A stretch of DNA of 64,000 nucleotides from Acinetobacter bereziniae LMG 1003 = CIP 70.12 (lineage in GTDB: Bacteria > Pseudomonadota > Gammaproteobacteria > Pseudomonadales > Moraxellaceae), in NCBI RefSeq assembly GCF_000368925.1, contig NZ_KB849756.1:1969789-2033788 (forward strand), read 5' to 3'. The notes below the pieces were generated by a model that worked only from the letters and a program-made list of their open reading frames with translations, ran no database searches and was not told the DNA's origin. The translations under genes were made by a program, and so were the position numbers. This document shows, one piece after another, positions 1 through 8,800 of the stretch; position 1 is the first letter of the stretch; the number at the start of each line of letters is the position of its first letter.

Positions 1-998
1 CACCAATCACATTGTTCAGGCTGAAAAAATACAGGTTCCCACTCTGCCAATGAATCGGCATATTGCGTTAACGGAAGCATTTTTTCTCGAATTGGCTTAA
101 GAATATTGTTTAACGCTTGATAACCTTGCGGGCGTGGTAAACCTATTCTTGCCAATTGTGGTGATTCATCTGCTCTAAAAAACACTCCACCATTGATCGG
201 TTCTAAACGTAATGGCGTATTCGAATCTTGCTGTTGAATGGCTTGTACTTTATCGAGTTTTTCAAGCCACGGCTGACCAAGATACACCAACCAAGCTGTT
301 GAACGAACACCTTTTTCTAAAGAAGGTTCATCATTGGTTACAGCACTGGTCTGCGTCATATCTTTTTCAATATCTAGACCTAAGAAACGGTAATTGGCTG
401 CGGTTTCAAAAGCTTGCCATGGTACAGCTTGGGTAAAATCTAAGGGCTGTCCGACGCGATAACCACAATAGGCTTGTTCTATCTTAATTTCACGAATAAT
501 GGATTTAAAAAATTCAATACACTTTAATCGTCGATCACTGTTATTGGTAAAATCAAAAGGGAAAATAAAATTTATCCATGAGTACCATTCGTTATTTGCA
601 AAATCAGGGTTAAATGAAGCCTTAACTCCATACTTAGGGGCAAAGCTCATATTGGGTTGATCTGAAAAATAATAAATGACAGAGGTTTTTTCCTTTTTTA
701 TATCTTCTAATAAATTTTCAGGAAAACCCTCCTTACGAAATTTACGTTCACGTTGATTTTTTACAGAGGCTTCTCGCTGAAATTCAACACCTGTCAAAGC
801 AATATAGTCTTGTATTTTCTTGACAAATCTTTTCTTAATTTCTAGTTGATCACCATCATAGAACCAAAAAGACATCATTAAGTTTAAACGGAGTGGCTCA
901 GTCTTTGACTCAATATCAACATAAGGCAATGTGTAGTCTTGTGTTTGTTCAATCTGATCTAACCACGCTTCCGCTTGTTGAAATAACTCACCCATCAT
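1..998 (-). CDS. DUF3396 (TsiV-type) immunity protein, partial
   Basis: An open frame runs without a stop from ATG at 998 to the window edge, giving about 332 residues with the C-terminus missing. The start is preceded by AAGGAATAG and lies 10 bp after the stop of the nuclease gene at 1009-1983, so the two are probably cotranscribed. The protein begins MMGELFQQAEAW and later has LNLMMSFWFYDGD and INFIFPFDF segments. This is the pattern I associate with DUF3396, a family whose members act as immunity proteins for VRR-NUC type VI effectors. Family assignment is by recognition and not by a search. By inference it would bind and block the nuclease encoded upstream. The frame was checked at several points and no frameshift was seen. 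Confidence 0.75.
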   Translation of the reverse strand, partial: MMGELFQQAEAWLDQIEQTQDYTLPYVDIESKTEPLRLNLMMSFWFYDGDQLEIKKRFVKKIQDYIALTGVEFQREASVKNQRERKFRKEGFPENLLEDIKKEKTSVIYYFSDQPNMSFAPKYGVKASFNPDFANNEWYSWINFIFPFDFTNNSDRRLKCIEFFKSIIREIKIEQAYCGYRVGQPLDFTQAVPWQAFETAANYRFLGLDIEKDMTQTSAVTNDEPSLEKGVRSTAWLVYLGQPWLEKLDKVQAIQQQDSNTPLRLEPINGGVFFRADESPQLARIGLPRPQGYQALNNILKPIREKMLPLTQYADSLAEWEPVFFQPEQCDW

Positions 999-1008
999 CT
1001 ATTCCTTA

Positions 1009-1983
1009 TTATTTCCAAAGATTCTCTGCATTCGTCACAATCACATCCCAAATTTCACGCATTTTATTCACTTTACTGGTCTTTTTACCTTGCGGGGTAC
1101 TGCTTGGCTTTTGTGTATTTTGCGGTATTGCCTTTGCCTTACAACCACAATCACTTGTTTTGGGATCAGCAGATACTCGAATCATCGCAAGTTTTGTGCT
1201 ACTACCTAAAAATCTTGTGTAGTTAGTCATTTGTTTTTGATCAGGAGGGTCTTTGCTGTCCAAAAACTTAATTTCTACCCAATGTAAGAGATTATCAATA
1301 GTGGGGGCTTTCATGATGTCTTTGAGCACAACTACATCTGCCCCTATGCGATGATCTCCCCCAGGCGTTTCCATAAACTTATGCCGAGGCGGGTTTGTCC
1401 CAGCAACCATCAACGGTTGTTTGGTTTTTATGTCATAAATCACTTCGGCTTTAATCGGACATTTATGTTCCATCACAATATCTACGAGTGCAAAAATGAC
1501 TTGCACGGCTTTTTGTCTAAGGTGGCGTAATCCGCCCCATAAATTAATCACTTTATCAGCAATCGTTTCTTTTTTAGACGCTTTCCCTGTTGCACCACCA
1601 ATTTGATTACTAAAACAGCAAACTTTACAAATCACCGATTTAAATAAAATTGGTTTCTTGGTGTAAACCTCATACCAAGCGCCAACTCTTGAAGCTTGCG
1701 AGGGTACGGTTGGTTTTGTTGAACTGCTTGGTTTGGGTGTCGTAGAAGCTCTTTGTTCTCGCTTAATATCAGTCGCAACTTCAGTTGCAAAAGAAAATAT
1801 AAACTCAATCAACTCTTGAGCAATCGTTGCGCCAATATCTTTTAAAAAAGGTGCAAGATACTTTTTGACCAATTCAGTGGTCACTTTTGCTGCCTGATTG
1901 AGGAGTTTTTTGAGTACGTGGAGCAATACTCTCAACAAAAATGCAATGACAACATATGCAGCTGCAACAATTGGAGCAACCAT
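1009..1983 (-). CDS. VRR-NUC (TseV-like) nuclease, probable T6SS effector
   Basis: 324 residues. Residues 1-75 are hydrophobic and amphipathic helices (membrane-like stretch at about 5-22). A Ser/Thr/Pro-rich linker follows (about 78-98), then a Cys-rich patch (C119, C122, C123), and then a nuclease domain from about 175. The domain has D216 in RIGADVVVLKD, the segment APTIDNL, and E237-x-K239 in VEIKF, followed by Q249/Q251 and YTRFLG. This is the PD-(D/E)xK pattern of VRR-NUC effectors of the TseV type, which cleave DNA in competing bacteria. A basic, Cys-containing tail extends past the nuclease core. It sits between a small TTR-like protein and a DUF3396 immunity gene, which supports an effector-immunity module. 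No vgrG, PAAR or Rhs gene is visible, so delivery by T6SS is inference. Confidence 0.78.
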   Translation of the reverse strand: MVAPIVAAAYVVIAFLLRVLLHVLKKLLNQAAKVTTELVKKYLAPFLKDIGATIAQELIEFIFSFATEVATDIKREQRASTTPKPSSSTKPTVPSQASRVGAWYEVYTKKPILFKSVICKVCCFSNQIGGATGKASKKETIADKVINLWGGLRHLRQKAVQVIFALVDIVMEHKCPIKAEVIYDIKTKQPLMVAGTNPPRHKFMETPGGDHRIGADVVVLKDIMKAPTIDNLLHWVEIKFLDSKDPPDQKQMTNYTRFLGSSTKLAMIRVSADPKTSDCGCKAKAIPQNTQKPSSTPQGKKTSKVNKMREIWDVIVTNAENLWK

Positions 1984-1992
1984 AATTTCCTC

Positions 1993-2388
1993 TTATTCTT
2001 CTAAATGATCAATATCATCTAATTCATCTTCTGGATCTTCCACATAAAACAAGGCTTCATATGTTTTTTTAAGAAGCGGAGATTCGCCTGAATTTTGTTG
2101 GTGGTTATTTGGTAAATCTGCAATATACAAATCGACTTTTTCCCGCTGATCAGTTTGAATCGGTTGAGTTTTTCCAAACTCATCCGTGATTCCCGAAACT
2201 TCAAGCCCATTTTCAGCAATCAGTCGATAGTTATAATTCGCCATCGGTTGTTTGGCATCATCAAGAAAAGTCACAGCAGCTGAATAAGGTTGATCAATCA
2301 TCACAGGAAGTGCTGGAAAGACTGTTTGTATTTTTGCCCCACTCTCAAACTTATGCTGACCAGCTCTAACAACAAATTCCCTACCCAT
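1993..2388 (-). CDS. Small transthyretin/Ig-like protein, T6SS-associated
   Basis: 131 residues from ATG at 2388, chosen because GAGGTGAAA sits directly before it; an upstream in-frame ATG at 2409 lacks a good ribosome site. The middle (PYSAAVTFLDDAKQP ... YRLIAENGLEVSGITDEFGKT) reads as a beta-sandwich of the transthyretin or carboxypeptidase-regulatory type. Such domains often sit at the C-terminus of VgrG or PAAR proteins and hold cargo effectors. The C-terminus is very acidic (EDPEDELDDIDHLEE). It is 9 bp upstream of the nuclease gene and is the first gene of the minus-strand trio. By inference it is a stand-alone adaptor or chaperone that links the nuclease to the secretion spike; no catalytic residues are seen. 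Confidence 0.6.
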   Translation of the reverse strand: MGREFVVRAGQHKFESGAKIQTVFPALPVMIDQPYSAAVTFLDDAKQPMANYNYRLIAENGLEVSGITDEFGKTQPIQTDQREKVDLYIADLPNNHQQNSGESPLLKKTYEALFYVEDPEDELDDIDHLEE

Positions 2389-2464
2389 TTTCACCTCATT
2401 GTTTATCATAATTTAATTATTTGTTAAATTATACATCACAATCTTTTAATAGTCCTGATTTTTT

Positions 2465-3160
2465 ATGTCATTAGTCATCGCCTTCAACTTAGATCGTTAT
2501 GCAATACTTGCTACAGATAGACGTGGAGTCATAAAATACAGCGATACAAAAAAACATATCACTCTGAATATCAATGATCATTATCAAAAAATTAGAAAAG
2601 TACCCTTTGGTTTTTTTGCGGCAGCTGGTGATTATTTTATAACAACGTGTTTTTATGCTGAATGTATGCGAAAAATGCCAAAAAAAAGAAATTTAGAAGA
2701 ACTCCTTCAAGATACTTATCATAGATATTGCAATATGAAAGGAATTCTGCACTTTTCAGGAATCACAACAATATTGCTGATTGCGAATCACCGTACAGCA
2801 GGTAAAAATTGTGAGAAAGATGCTATTTTAGAAATCAACATCAGTTATGAAAATATTGAAATTCAAGAAATTGAAACGATGAATTTAGTCGCATTGATGG
2901 CAAACATGAACCCAGATATTCATTTCTGGGATAGTGTCAGTGAGTTATTACGTCCATCCAATCATTTTTTAGGAATAGATCAATTTTTGAGTTATCACCT
3001 AAATCTAATTCACTACATTTGGCAAGAACAGCTCAAATTTGACCACTTAATTTCCCATCATATTGATTTTTATTTTCATGATCGGATGACAAGCAAAGGA
3101 ATATTTATTCCCTATGAAAAGTTTACAAATATCTCCGAGGATTTGGTTAAAAAACTATAG
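2465..3160 (+). CDS. Hypothetical protein with proteasome-like Ntn-hydrolase signature
   Basis: 231 residues, AT-rich, divergent from the effector trio. I do not recognise a named family. The N-terminus (MSLVIAFNLD, then ILATDRRGV, then KIRKVPFGFFAAAGD) follows the beta-strand order of proteasome/HslV-like Ntn hydrolases, where a Ser, Thr or Cys exposed after Met removal is the nucleophile, an Asp/Arg pair follows, and a Lys lies near residue 40. Ser2 would be that nucleophile. The rest is helical and aromatic with no further motif. There is no clear ribosome site. Function is unknown. The resemblance is at motif level only and could be coincidental, so treat the Ntn call as a hypothesis to test by fold prediction. 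Confidence 0.55.
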   Translation: MSLVIAFNLDRYAILATDRRGVIKYSDTKKHITLNINDHYQKIRKVPFGFFAAAGDYFITTCFYAECMRKMPKKRNLEELLQDTYHRYCNMKGILHFSGITTILLIANHRTAGKNCEKDAILEINISYENIEIQEIETMNLVALMANMNPDIHFWDSVSELLRPSNHFLGIDQFLSYHLNLIHYIWQEQLKFDHLISHHIDFYFHDRMTSKGIFIPYEKFTNISEDLVKKL

Positions 3161-3454
3161 AATGGGACTTCGACTTAAACATATCTTTAACTTTTAAAAA
3201 ACATCGTGAAGAGTTGATACGCACGTGCATAGCTCACTTTTAGTAATTTCACAGTTGACCGTAAAACTTATTAGAGAACTGCAAAAACACTCAATCACTA
3301 GTAAAACAACGATTACAAATAGAATTCTGCCTAAAACAATTGCGGACAATATCTTCGAGTATCATCTTAGATCATGGGTTTAGTCATCCAGTCTTTTTTG
3401 CATTCTGAATGAGAACGATTAGAATAATAGCAAGATGATTAATATGGAGTCACC
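3161..3454. other. Intergenic stretch, no supported gene
   Basis: 294 bp between the Ntn-like gene and the zinc-ribbon gene. A 55-codon stop-free stretch (about 3205-3380, plus strand, GTG possible at 3225, ending TAG) has no ATG start or ribosome site, and I do not call it a gene. Near 3410-3425 the sequence AATGAGAACGATTAGAAT resembles half of a Fur box, too weak to call a site. Confidence 0.3.
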
Positions 3455-3796
3455 ATGCAATACCAATGTCCAAAGTGTCAAAGCCGGAAAATTCTCCCAG
3501 TTGCAAATGGCAACACACCTGCTGCTCGCCCAGTTGTACCTAAAAGCTTGGTATTCTTGATTCCACTACTCTTTATTTTATTGCTTTTGGTTGTCATCAG
3601 TATAGTGATGTGGATTTTCAGTAACGGTGCAGGTCAGACATTGCAGATTGCAACAGTGGTGGTTTTTATTGCAACAGTGATTGCTGGCGTGCTTTTTTGG
3701 CGTGATCTTCCTGATTTTAAAATTTCCATGCAATCTTTTATGCAAGCCAATAAAAATTGGAAGTGTCGCGACTGTAATCATGAATGGCAAATCTAA
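3455..3796 (+). CDS. Small membrane protein with split zinc ribbon
   Basis: 113 residues. It opens with CPKC (residues 5-8) and closes with CRDC (residues 104-107 approximately) followed by NHEW. Together these two CxxC knuckles can form one zinc ribbon, although they are separated by two strongly hydrophobic helices (about 31-55 and 64-82). The ends would therefore lie on the same, probably cytoplasmic, side of the inner membrane. The ATG follows TATGGAGTCACC, which holds a GGAG ribosome site. Function is not known. It is convergent with the CDF exporter gene and shares a terminator with it. Confidence 0.7.
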   Translation: MQYQCPKCQSRKILPVANGNTPAARPVVPKSLVFLIPLLFILLLLVVISIVMWIFSNGAGQTLQIATVVVFIATVIAGVLFWRDLPDFKISMQSFMQANKNWKCRDCNHEWQI

Positions 3797-3823
3797 AACC
3801 ATTACTTAACAGATTTAAAAATC

Positions 3824-3855
3824 AAACCATTCACATTAATGTGAATGGTTTTTTT
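3824..3855. terminator. Bidirectional intrinsic terminator
   Basis: Perfect stem AAACCATTCACATT / AATGTGAATGGTTT meeting at the centre, followed by a T run on the plus strand (3849-3855) and preceded by A residues that give a T tract on the minus strand. It lies after the zinc-ribbon gene and overlaps the stop codon of the convergent CDF gene (3836). Confidence 0.8.
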
Positions 3856-4789
3856 CTTGAGCTATAGGTGAATCTTGAGCATGGTTCTGTGTTGTATGTG
3901 AATCTACCATATCTGCATCATCCTCGATTTGTAGAGTCATTTCGGTGATCCCATGCTGATGACTCAGCATTTCCATGGCTTGTTGATATAGCTGGTTGCG
4001 ATCTGCTTCAGGTGCATACAAATGGACAGTTAAATGAACATTTTTGGAAGTAATTGCCCAGACTTTGAGTTGGTGAATACTTTCCACGCCTTTGATTGAT
4101 AACAGGTCATTCCGTAACTTCTCAATATCAATTTCCTCAGGTACACCCTCTAAGAGAATATTGATACTTTGTTTAAGTAGAATCCATGTTCTTGGCAAGA
4201 CCCAAAACCCGATAAGCACAGCAATGACTGTATCAACCCACATCCAACCCGTGAAATAAATAATTGCTCCACCGACGATAACACCAACTGAACCAAGCGC
4301 ATCACTCAAGACTTCCAAATAAGCTCCCTTGATATTTAAACTTTCTTGGGAACTTGAAAATAAAATCTTCATCGAAATCAGATTAATCACCAAACCAATA
4401 ACGGCGACAATCATCATGCCTACACTTTGAATTTCAGGAGGTTGACTAAAGCGTTGATAAGCTTCATAAAGAATATAAATCGCCACCACAAACAACATCA
4501 GCGCATTAAACAATGCCGCCAAAATTTCAAAACGCTGATAACCAAAGGTACGCTTATTGTCCGCGGGTAATTTTCCAATTTTTATCGCGACCAATGCAAT
4601 TGCGAGTGCAGCTGCATCGGTAAACATATGCGCAGCATCAGACAATAACGCTAAACTCTGTGTAATGAACCCAGCCACCACTTCAACAATCAAAAAAGTA
4701 CCAGTCAATAGCAATGCAAAGCTTAGTTTTTTAACATTGCCCTCGGTGACCATGGCGTGACTATGATCATGCCCTTGTTGTTCACTCAT
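3836..4789 (-). CDS. czcD: CDF-family zinc/cobalt/cadmium exporter (CzcD-like)
   Basis: 317 residues with six predicted membrane helices and His-rich ends (HDHSHAM at the start, EKNHSH at the end), typical of cation diffusion facilitators that export divalent metal from the cytoplasm by proton antiport. The transport site in helix 2 is H54-x3-D58 (SDAAHMFTDA). In helix 5 the matching site reads E159-x3-D163 (LEVLSD), where ZitB and ZnT proteins have His-x3-Asp; the change could alter metal preference. A cytoplasmic C-terminal domain spans about 205-290. Ribosome site AGAGGTGCGAA precedes ATG. It is divergent from the DUF4198 gene across a palindromic operator. CzcD-like is my closest label and the metal is not proven. 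Confidence 0.88.
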   Translation of the reverse strand: MSEQQGHDHSHAMVTEGNVKKLSFALLLTGTFLIVEVVAGFITQSLALLSDAAHMFTDAAALAIALVAIKIGKLPADNKRTFGYQRFEILAALFNALMLFVVAIYILYEAYQRFSQPPEIQSVGMMIVAVIGLVINLISMKILFSSSQESLNIKGAYLEVLSDALGSVGVIVGGAIIYFTGWMWVDTVIAVLIGFWVLPRTWILLKQSINILLEGVPEEIDIEKLRNDLLSIKGVESIHQLKVWAITSKNVHLTVHLYAPEADRNQLYQQAMEMLSHQHGITEMTLQIEDDADMVDSHTTQNHAQDSPIAQEKNHSH

Positions 4790-4836
4790 TTCGCACCTCT
4801 CTTTATTTGATGTATTCGCAATTCATTTCTTTTTCA

Positions 4837-4867
4837 ATTATTGATAATAATAATTATTATCAATAAT
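4837..4867. promoter_or_regulatory. 31-bp perfect palindrome containing a near-consensus Fur box
   Basis: The core 4843-4861 reads GATAATAATAATTATTATC, which matches the classical 19-bp Fur box GATAATGATAATCATTATC at 17 of 19 positions. Perfect symmetry extends to 15 bp each side of A4852. It lies 48 bp upstream of the CDF start and 72 bp upstream of the DUF4198 start, and it covers the likely -35 element of the latter, which suits repression. Fur is the best guess by sequence; another Fur-family regulator such as Zur is possible. Confidence 0.7.
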
Positions 4868-4885
4868 ACTTTTTCTCTATATAAT
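4857..4885 (+). promoter_or_regulatory. Probable sigma-70 promoter of the DUF4198 gene
   Basis: TTATCA (4857-4862, inside the palindrome) and a perfect TATAAT (4880-4885) are spaced by 17 bp and lie about 55 bp before the start codon at 4939. Confidence 0.55.
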
Positions 4886-4938
4886 GCCTACACAACATTT
4901 TTAGATTTGACAATACCCCTTCTAACAGGATGTCTACA

Positions 4939-5739
4939 ATGAAAAAATATCTTGCGCTCGCCCTACTGTTTTGTTCTTATAGCCATGCACATGAACCCTA
5001 TGTTGCTCCTTTGAGTTACCTCACTGCAAATACACAAATTCCTGTCATTGCTGGTTATGCAGAAGAAGCGCTCAATGCTGAACATGCACTTAAACAAACA
5101 ACTTTAACGGTCATTCAACCTGATCAAAACCAATTACAAGTTCAACCTACCAGCACTTTAAAATCTGCGACTGTTTTTGACTTAGCTCTACCACAATCAG
5201 GCACTTATCAATTGGGTACTAAAGTTTCTTTCCCGCTCAAATATGTACAACATAATAAAGAATGGAAAATGCTTTTTGATGTTGCCGCAGATAAAGCAGG
5301 AAATATTTCCGAACGTGACTATGTCGTCCCGTCTGATTTCAAAAAAGCCCCTGTACCCGTCAGTATTCAGCGTGAATGGTCAATCCAAAGCTATATTTCA
5401 AAAGATAAATCCTCTGCTTTTCAAAACAAAACTGATGCAGTCATGCAGGTTGAGTTTAAAACCCATCCCAATGACATCACTGCACAACAACCTGTACAAA
5501 TTCTAATTAAAAAATCAGGGCAAGCACTCAAAAATGCGGAGCTACTGATTCGAGCTCAAGGTCAAACCGATAAGCAAGCGTTAAAAGTTCCTGTCGCTAC
5601 GGATGGCTCTGCCACACTTACTTTCCCATATTCTGGACAATATCTTGTTGAAGTCAGTGAACCTTTCAATTCAACCGCAAAACCAGTCAATCAAAACTAC
5701 ACCATTATTAGCTTAGGCGTATTACCTGCTGGCAAATAA
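4939..5739 (+). CDS. Periplasmic DUF4198-like protein
   Basis: 266 residues from ATG at 4939, chosen because AACAGGA lies 8 bp upstream; an ATG at 4930 overlaps that ribosome site. A signal peptide ends at about SYSHA-HEPYV. The mature protein starts with HEPYVAPLSYLT and continues as all-beta sequence, the pattern of DUF4198 proteins. These are periplasmic proteins often found beside metal transport genes and related to NikK. No enzymatic motif is seen. A role in periplasmic metal binding or delivery is inferred from position between a CDF exporter and the Czc operon and from the Fur-like operator over its promoter. It is convergent with czcA. Confidence 0.7.
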   Translation: MKKYLALALLFCSYSHAHEPYVAPLSYLTANTQIPVIAGYAEEALNAEHALKQTTLTVIQPDQNQLQVQPTSTLKSATVFDLALPQSGTYQLGTKVSFPLKYVQHNKEWKMLFDVAADKAGNISERDYVVPSDFKKAPVPVSIQREWSIQSYISKDKSSAFQNKTDAVMQVEFKTHPNDITAQQPVQILIKKSGQALKNAELLIRAQGQTDKQALKVPVATDGSATLTFPYSGQYLVEVSEPFNSTAKPVNQNYTIISLGVLPAGK

Positions 5740-5761
5740 TACAACCTTAAAAATATAGAGA

Positions 5762-5801
5762 CCCTCTTCTTGTTTTACTCAAAAAGAGGGCTTTGTTTTT
5801 T
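5762..5801 (+). terminator. Intrinsic terminator after the DUF4198 gene
   Basis: Stem CCCTCTT (5762-5768) / AAGAGGG (5784-5790) with a 15-nt loop, followed by CTTTGTTTTTT. It also lies just past the end of czcA on the other strand. Confidence 0.65.
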
Positions 5802-5811
5802 AGACAAGCAA

Positions 5812-8800
5812 TTAGTTACTTCGCTCTTTACGCTCATTCATCCAACGATAGATCACAGGCAAAATCACCAAGGTCAACAACGTAGATGACATAATTCCAC
5901 CGATGACCACTGTTGCCAATGGACGCTGTACTTCTGCACCTGTCCCAGTTGCCAATGCCATCGGCACAAAACCTAAAGAAGCAACACAGGCTGTCATCAA
6001 TACAGGTCTTAGACGTAAAATTGCACCTTGCCAAGTCGCATGATAAACATCAAGTTGCTGACGCAATTCCTTAATGAATGTCAACATGACCAGACCATTC
6101 AACACCGCCACACCAGAAAGTGCGATAAAACCAACACCTGCTGACATAGACAATGGTATTCCTCGCAACCACAATGCAATCAAACCGCCACATAGTGCAA
6201 ATGGAACACCAGTAAAGACCAATAAGCTTTCTTTGAAGTTATGGAAAACTGCCATTAGCAAAATAAAAATCGTAATCAATGCCAATGGAACCACCAATTG
6301 CATTCTGGCTTTGGCTGAAGTGAGGTTTTCAAACTGCCCACCATAACTCAACCAATACCCTGCAGGCATTTCCTGTTTAGCCAAAGTAGATTGAAGTTCT
6401 GCAACAAAAGAACCTAAATCACGTCCTTCTACATTTGTAGTGACAACAACCCGACGCTTACCATTTTCACGGCTGACCTGATTGATACCTAAAATATTTT
6501 CTACTTTAGCGACATCTTGTAACTGAATTAAGCCACCATTTGGTGTTTGAATCGGCAGCACAGCCAAGTGTTCTGGAGTACGTTGCGCATCATCCAGACG
6601 GATCACAAAGTCAAAACGACGATCTCCTTGTAAAATTTGCCCAACATTCTGCCCACCCACACTTGTTGCAACCAAATCCTGAATAGCTCTTACAGATAAT
6701 CCGTATTGCGCTGCTGCTGCTTTATTCACTTCAACATTAAGCAAAGGTAAACCCGATGTCTGCTCGATCTTAACTGCGGATGCGCCTGAAATACTTTGAA
6801 CTTGTTGGGCAATTTTACTCGCCTGTTGGTTCAATACATCCATGTCATCGCCAAATATTTTGATCCCGACATCACTACGCACACCTGAAATCAATTCGTT
6901 AAAGCGTAGTTCAATCGGTTGTGAAAACTCACTGTTATTACCGGGTAATGTTGCCAGAAATGCAATCATGCGTTGACGTAACTCATCTATGCTTTCTTTC
7001 GGATTTTTCCATTCCTTCTGCGGTTTTAACAAGACCACAGCATCTGAAATATTCGGTGGCATCACATCTGTTGCCACTTCTGCAGTACCAGTACGGGCAA
7101 ATATGGCTTTAATTTCTGGAAACTCTTTTAACAACAATTTTTCCGTATTTTCTTGCATTCTTAAAGATTGCTCCAAGCTGGTACTTGGGGAACGCATTTG
7201 CTGTACTGCAAAATCTCCTTCACTCAACGTTGGTGCAAATTCACTTCCAATCTGTGTTGCAAGTAGACCTGTCAAAAATAAAATACACAGCGCAAGCGTG
7301 ATGACCAATACTTTAAAATGATAGGCTAAGTTCAGCACTGCTTCATATTTACGCTTTAACCAAAGCATCCAGCGACTTTCTGTTTCCTTCACCTCACCAT
7401 TTACAAACAGCGCCACCGCTGCTGGAATAAATGTCACAGAAAGGATAATCGCGCCAAGAAGAGCCAATACAACTGTCATTGCCATTGGATGGAAGAGTTT
7501 AGCTTCAACCCCTGACAAAGCAAAAATAGGTAAGTACACCACCAGAATAATCAATTGACCAAAAATCAATGGACGACGTGCCTGTTTTGCTGCAAGGAAT
7601 ACTTCTTTAAAGCGCTCTGATCGTGACAACAAACGCCCTTTAGCATGTTGAGCTTCTGCTAAGCGACGAATACAATTTTCCACAATCACCACTGCACCAT
7701 CGACAATAATCCCGAAATCTAATGCACCTAGACTCATCAAGTTAGCACTGATTTTTTGTTCCACCATACCTGCTAAAGTGAATAACATGGACAATGGAAT
7801 TACACAGGCAGTAATTAAAGCCGCTCGGAAATTACCTAGGAATAAGAACAAAATAACAATAACCAGAATCGCCCCTTCAACAAGGTTTTTCTGTACAGTT
7901 TTAATCGCTCGCTCAACCAGATCAGTACGGTCATAAACTGTTTCAATCACAATGCCTTTCGGTAAAGACTGCTGGACTTCCTTGACTTTGGCATCCACAG
8001 CACGTGCAACTGTACGGCTATTTTCTCCCATCATCATCATGGCAATACCCAGTACAGTTTCTTGACTGTTATAAGTCGCCCCACCAGTTCGAAGATCATG
8101 CCCTATCGCTACGGTCGCAACATCAGCAACACGGATCGGAAAACCATTTTTATTGCCAATGCTGACATTTTGAATATCTTCAATACTGCTGAGCATTCCC
8201 GGAACACGTACAGTCAATTGCTGACCATTGGTTTCAATAAAACCAGCACCACGGTTCTCATTGTTTAAAGTCAAAGCATTTTGCAAATCACTGAGAGGGA
8301 TTTGCAATTGTTGTAAACGATTGAGATCTGGAGTGACCACATATGTTTTATTAAAGCCACCAATCGAGTTTACCTCAGCAACACCAGGTACTCGTTGTAA
8401 TTGCGGTCTTACAATCCAATCCTGAATTTCACGCAAGTCCATGGCGGTATAAGGTGTACCATCAGGTTTCTTGGCATTGGGTTCAGCTTTGACCACCCAC
8501 TGATAAATTTCTCCCAGCCCTGTCGATACGGGTGACATCGTAGGTGAAATATCATCAGGTAGTGCTGCTTGAGCTTCTTGGATACGCTGATTAATTTGTT
8601 GACGCGCCCAATAAATGTCTGTGCCATCTTTAAAAATAATGGTGACTTGTGATAAGCCATAACGAGAAATTGAGCGGGTCATCTCAAGTTTAGGTAGCCC
8701 CGCCATCGCAGTTTCAATGGGATAGGTGATTCGTTGCTCAACTTCCAATGCAGTAAACCCAGCTGCCTGTGTGTTCACTTGTACTTGGACATTGGTAATA

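Noticed and set aside
893..1222. 109-codon plus-strand open frame
   Set aside because: Lies antisense to the effector/immunity junction, no ribosome site, composition of a shadow frame.
3205..3380. Stop-free stretch with GTG possible start
   Set aside because: No ATG, no ribosome site, no homologue I recognise; left as intergenic.
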